DNA of 64,000 nucleotides, taken from positions 1,178,001 through 1,242,000 of the forward strand of contig NC_083389.1 in assembly GCF_031755915.1 (NCBI RefSeq). Reading direction: 5' to 3'. The notes under the pieces were generated by a model. It was not told where the DNA came from. It ran no database searches and saw only the letters and a program-made list of their open reading frames with translations. Source of the DNA: Ziziphus jujuba. Its lineage: Eukaryota; Streptophyta; Magnoliopsida; Rosales; Rhamnaceae. The translations under genes were made by a program, and so were the position numbers. This document shows positions 59,112 through 64,000 of this stretch, piece after piece; position 1 is the stretch's first letter; each line of letters opens with the position of its first letter.

Positions 59112-61983
59112 TTCCCCTCCTCTTGAAAAGGATTTGTCCTCAAATCAAGATCATCACCTGCAGCAAAAGGAGTTAAATCAGCAACATTAAATGCAGCACT
59201 CATGTTATACTCACCCGGTAAATCAAGCTTGTAGGCATTCTTGTTATTCTGCTCCAAAACTTGAAAAAGTCCATCCATAGGCGGCATGAGCTTTGACTTT
59301 CTTTGTTTAGGAAACCTTTCCTTTCGTAAGTGCAACCAAACCAATTCTCCTGGGTCAAACACTATTACAATAAAATCTAGAAATACATGCTCATTATGGT
59401 AAAAATTACACTTTTTAAAGTTAGCAAACAATATTTCCCAAATTTTCAAATTACCACTAAGTAAAGCTCTCAACAATGCAGATAAAGTTTTATGCAATAA
59501 AGACATCTTTAAATAAGTATCTTTAAAGTTCATGGTCAGCAATGATTTCTTATTCATAATTACTTTATTAACATCACCAAAGCTAAGATAAAAATTTATA
59601 TTTTTCCTTTCTTGTCTTCCTTTTCCTTTCTCACTCACGGCCATCTCACCTTCCTCATTCTCGGCTTTTGCACCAAAATTTTTCACTCTTGGTTTTATTA
59701 AAATTTTTCCACACAACCTGAGTATTAGAAGACTTACCTTGGACAGCAAGCTCACCTTTTCCCTCTTGATTGGATGGTAGTCCACTTGGAATTTCATTTG
59801 GGAAGACATCTCCAAATTCCTTGAAAAGAGAAATCATTGAACTTGGCAATTCAAGTTCTTCAAAGTTAGTTTGATCATTAAAATAATTTTCTTTATAAAT
59901 CATGACCAGCAAAGGTTTCTTACACTCAATAACCTTATTAATATCCCCTAAACTCAAATAAAAATTGCTACTTAACCTTTCTTTTCTTTCTTTTTTATTT
60001 TCCCCCTTGGATTGGTGCAAACCTTCGGATTTCCCTTCCTTCTCCAAGCTCTCGGGTTTGCCACTTTCTTTCCCCTCTCTTTCGGCTTTCCCTTGATCTT
60101 TCCACTCAATATGAGCCTTAGAAACCTTACCTTGATCGGCAACCTCATTCTTACCTTCTTGAAAGGATGGTGAAGCCGTTGGTGCCATACTTGCTTTTTT
60201 CTTGAGCTTTTCGGCTTCTGTCCTTTGTTGCATTTGTAATTGGCCTTTGTAAACCTCTTTAGGAGATAATGGTTCCAGCTTGACTTTCTTCCCTTTGAAC
60301 CTGAAAACAATACTATTTTCTCTACCAAAATGAGTAGCATCTTTATCAAATTGCCATGGTCTACCTAATAGTATATGTCCAGCAATCATGGGTACAATAT
60401 CACATAAAACTACATCCTCATATCTACCTATATTAAATTTTACTTTGGCTTGTTTATTCACTTTTATTTCACCACTATCATTAAACCATTGTAATCTATA
60501 AGGTTCTGGATGTTTAATAGTTATTAAGCCTAGTTACTAATTACATTTGTACAACTTTCACTATCAATAATCATACTACAAATCTTACCTTGAATTTCAC
60601 ATCGGGTGTGAAAGATGTTCTCTCTTTGAATTTCGTCCTCATCTTTGTATGCAGCAAGTACTCTCCTAGAAAGAAAGTTTAATTCAGCATTGGATGCTTG
60701 CAAGGTTTCGGGTTCATCCTCCATGTCCTCCTCCTTTTGCTTGGCTTCATCCTCACTTTCTTCACTTTTCGATTCTAGCTCGTCATTGCCCTTTAACACC
60801 ATGATTCTTCTATTCGGACATTGGCTAGTGATGTGTCCTCCTCCCTGGCACTTAAAACACACAGCATCATGAGTTCTAGAGGTTTAGGATCTAATTTTAC
60901 CTCATTCTTTGGTGCTTGGACAGATTTGGTTCTAGTCTCCTTCCTTGGCCAGTTTGAACTTTCTTCTTTGACTTTCGGCTTTAGCTTGCTTTCATAGATG
61001 GGATTGTTCCTCCAGCCACTTGAATTGGACCTTCCACTGTTGGAAACACCTCCAAACCATGATCTTACACCCCTCCTCTTGAATTGATGCTCTAATTTAA
61101 TAGCCACATGCAACATCTCCTCCAATTCCACATATTGGTGTAATTCTAGTTGATTGGCTATTTCACGATTCAAACCACCAAGAAACCTTGCCATGGTTGC
61201 TTCCCTATCTTCATTCAAGTTCAATCTCATCATAAGCATCTCCATCTCCTTGTAATAATCCTCCACGGATCCATGTCCTTGAGATAAAGATTGAAGTGTT
61301 TGATGCAGCAACCTATGATAGTGTGATGGTACGAATCGCTTCCGCATGGCTCCTTTCATTTGTCGCCATGTAGTAATCAAGTCATCACCAACTCTCCTTC
61401 GGGTGTTTTGCTCATTAGTCCACCATTGGAGTGCATAATGGGCAAACTCCATTGCTGCGAATTTCACCTTCTTAGCCTCTGAATAATTATGGCGGTCAAA
61501 TATCATCTCCATCTTTTCTTCCCACTCCAAATATGCTTCGGGGTCACTTTTTCCCATGAATGGTGGGATGTTGATCATGATATTGCTAAGATTTTCATCT
61601 GTTTCTTCCCTCCTATATCTTCCATGGCCAGCTCTATCATGGACAGCAAAAGTTTCGTCCATACCTTCCTCAAAGTCTCCGTCGAATGGCTCCTCATCAA
61701 ATTCCTCTCTCGGCCTCTCACCACCTCCTCGTCCTCGGCCTCGTCCTCCATGGAATTCTTGCCTATTTCTTGTATTCGGCCTTCCTTGTGAGGCTTCTAG
61801 TCTTCCCACTCTTTGATTCACATGCTCAACTTGAGCACTAACCCGCTGTATTGATTCCAAGACAGCTCTCATATCCACTTGGTCTCCACTCCCTGTAGCT
61901 CGGTCATCGCCATGGAATGCTACGAACTCTTCCTCATTGATCCTCAAGGATGGATCCCCTCTTCTTATTCTAGAATCTGCCAT
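58925..61983 (-). pseudogene. Element C gag-pol, recombinant and rearranged
   Basis: Gag starts MADSRIRRGDPSLRINEEE at 61983 and is open for about 370 codons. A frameshift near 60870 precedes the knuckle CFKCQGGGHITSQC. The protease site is DSE instead of DSG (MIIDSESC), with a stop at about 60530. The protease-RT linker and the LS(L/F)GD(I/V)NK block occur twice (about 60170-59898, ending in RT start FPNEIPSGLPSNQ, and again 59770-59530). Then come the integrase piece KTLSALLRALLSGNLK (about 59498-59435), the RT piece NFKKCNFYHNEHVFL (about 59435-59368) and the integrase C-terminus (KERFPKQRKSKLMPP), reading on into the LTR as PEPAQPITRWGAD and PITRAQIKRFK, to a stop at 58925. No RT catalytic core, RNase H or integrase core remains, so this copy cannot move by itself. 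Confidence 0.88.
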
Positions 61984-63146
61984 GTTAGTAAAATACTGCA
62001 AAAATAAAATAAATCCTCACAATATTCACTCCCTCACGTGTTTCACTCAAACAAGGTCTCGACACTCGTGTTTGCACACTAGTTTCGGCTTTTACCCTCT
62101 TTTAAGCTCTCACACTCTTGCCTTTTTCCACTCAATGAATTATCTCAAAGTTCTAATTAAAACACCCACAAAAAAGCAATTAGATCACTAGTATGTTTTA
62201 ATTAAACTTATCAACAAAGCAGTAGCAAAAAGTAGGCAATACCGAAAGAATCCAACAAATCCTAATTTTTCGGCTTTCTGGACAAGAAAACACAAAATAA
62301 TGGGAAAACATTGGAATTTTTGAAAACTGCACCAGATGGTAGTAGATTATGAATTCAAGAATAAAATTCCAGAGAAAGAAATTCAAATACGAACAAGAAT
62401 CAAAGAGAACAAAATTATAGAAAAGTGTTGGTTGTTGTTCTTGTAATTCAAGTTTTGTATCAATTCCTTTATCTAATTTTAATCCAAATAATTTAAGCAC
62501 CCAAAATCCAAATATCCAGCAGCAAAAATAATTCTCCAGTAACTCAAATATTGAATAAATAATAAAAAACCAGCAGCTCCAACAAATTTCTAGCAAACAA
62601 ATCAAACTCCAACAAACCGAAATATTTTTTTTGCTTCTTTTTTTTTTGTTTTTTTTTTTTTGTATTTTATTTGGCTTTACCTTCGTTTTTTTTTTTCACT
62701 CACAGAACATAAACAACTGCAGCAGCAAGAATAATTACCAAAATTGCAATTCCAACTCCAAAACAAACACCAAACCCGTGACCTCCAAATAAACAAAATG
62801 TGCAGTTTTTTTTTTTTTTTTTTAAATGTTGCCACAAACGTTTTTTTTCTTGTTTTTTTTTTTTTTTTTTTTAATGTATGAATGCAAATATTTAAGACTA
62901 AAACAGCAAAGAAAAATCAACAAAAACCAAATTAACAAGAACAATGATAAAAGACAACCAACAAACTAGGAAACAAAAATACGATAAAACTAGGAAATCC
63001 TAATTCAACTACGAATGAATTTTTTTTTTTTTTTTTAAGATGCTGAACGTGTATAGGATGGATGCAACATTAACCTAATGCTAAAATTGCAGAATAACAT
63101 AAAAACAAATAAAGCAAATAAAGATAGATCAAACCTGAACAAAATT
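61984..63146 (-). mobile_element. Untranslated leader of element C
   Basis: Homologous to the leaders of A and B, in reverse, with long T runs near 62640 and 62810-62870. The 135-codon frame at 62605-62198 is shared in part with the leader of A (LFGLKL, KGIDTKLELQE) but not as an intact frame in B, so I do not call it a gene. Confidence 0.7.
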
Positions 63147-63160
63147 TAGCTCTGATACCA
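63147..63160 (-). other. Primer-binding site of element C (tRNA-iMet type)
   Basis: Reads TGGTATCAGAGCTA on the minus strand, two bases from the 5' LTR. Matches the initiator-Met site over 12 bases. Confidence 0.85.
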
Positions 63161-63162
63161 AA

Positions 63163-64000
63163 TGATACGAACCTAGGACGACCTGCTCCTAAACCCGTAT
63201 TATATTAGCCCGGATCTTGATTAAGTTCAAGTTCTAATGAAATGGACCTCAACCCCTAACCAACCTGTGGTTAGAAACCTTGGTATAATGTAGACGCCAC
63301 AATAGGGGATGGAAAACCTATTGATAAGTCAAGCTAAAACAACCAATTCTCTAATGGTGTTTTAGGTGTTCACAAAGAACAAAGAGATAATTAATCTCAC
63401 AAATATTTTCTTAATCAAATCAAAGTTTTTTTCTTATTGAAAAATAAGCCTTTAAATAGGCTTTGAAAGAAACAAAATAAACCCTAAAAAATTAATTCAA
63501 AACCGGACTCCTATAGGAATTAGGAAACTTGGCCGAATTCTAATATGTCCTAAACTAAGTTTCCTAAACTAAATTTGATTAATTAATTCCTTTATTTTGA
63601 ATTAGGAATTAATTAATTTACAATGGAAATAATAAATTAATAACTTTCCTAAACTTATTTGTCAACCAAATATATAAATAAAAACTAAAAAGTAATGGTA
63701 GTTTCCTAAAACAAAAAGTAGAATCAAATTAGGAAACTATAATACTAGCTTATTGACTAGGTTGACTTTGACCAATCTTTGACCAAATTGAGCTCCAAAT
63801 CAGTTTCTAGATGCTTTGTAGGGTGCCAAATAAGCTGAATATGAAGGCCCACACGTTTCCCATGCTTGGAAAAATAAGAAAAGGCTAATACAGTAAAATA
63901 CAGTAAAGCCAGCAAGCAATACAGCAAATTCGGCCAAATTGTTGAAGCTGTCCGTACAAGCCCTTTTTGATTGCATTTGAGGCTGCTTTAACTTGATTCC
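63163..64000 (-). mobile_element. LTR L11 (5' LTR of element C, partial)
   Basis: TGATACGAACCTAGGACG onward, nearly identical to L10. About 300 bp of its U3 side lies beyond the window end. Confidence 0.9.

Larger units (their letters stand above)
57966..64000 (-). mobile_element. Element C, Ty3/gypsy non-autonomous, minus strand, runs off the window
   Basis: 3' LTR 57966-59111, internal region 59112-63162, 5' LTR from 63163 beyond 64000. The two LTRs differ at only a few positions in the first 300 bp compared by eye, so insertion is recent relative to the other elements. Internal structure is given separately. Confidence 0.9.

Overview
The window reads as nuclear DNA from a flowering plant, probably a eudicot; I cannot name the species. 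It is AT-rich and crowded with nested, decayed transposable elements, and it carries four blocks of plastid DNA (NUPTs). No intact nuclear gene is certain. Most coding signal belongs to plastid genes with stops and frameshifts, to retrotransposon polyproteins, or to duplicated gene fragments.

Layout. 1-1697 and 11132-11406: plastid inverted-repeat DNA (rps12 end, rps7, ndhB). It is split by a 9.4-kb composite of seven LTRs, two TRIM fragments and one internally deleted Ty3/gypsy element (A), all inside a perfect 5-bp target duplication, GTATA. 11407 to about 16200: plastid psbC-psbD-trnT-trnE-trnY-trnD-psbM-petN in reversed but collinear order; psbM and petN are still intact. About 16225-16652: a fragment of a nuclear gene (family J). 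About 16653-18992: rpoC2. 18993-21620: exons of a DUF1985-type transposon-carried gene, minus strand. 21620-26743: a CACTA-type transposon end with a tandem hairpin array. 26744-38400: duplicated and inverted copies of family J, tentatively like the 23-kDa jasmonate-induced proteins, plus their flanks, including a 1.37-kb tandem repeat. About 38580-40408: possible exons of an unidentified gene. 41245-43107: a foldback MITE, CACTA-like repeats and a Ty1/copia remnant. 43108-47669: plastid accD-psaI-ycf4-cemA. 47670-53094: gypsy element B, whose 5' LTR sits inside cemA. 53095-55197: another J flank. 55198-57774: a second copia remnant. 57966 to the window end: gypsy element C, minus strand, the youngest-looking element.

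The gypsy elements share LTRs of about 1.13 kb (TGATGTGATTCC to TTCGTATCA), an initiator-Met tRNA primer site, gag with a CCHC knuckle, and a protease. A and C also share one rearranged pol, in which an integrase piece is joined to a reverse-transcriptase piece and then to the integrase C-terminus. They therefore look like members of one non-autonomous lineage and not separate decayed copies. In A, in C and in the L8 LTR of B, the pol reading frame runs on into U3.

Limits: all family assignments are from reading motifs. No alignment or database search was run, and boundaries marked 'about' may be off by tens of bases.
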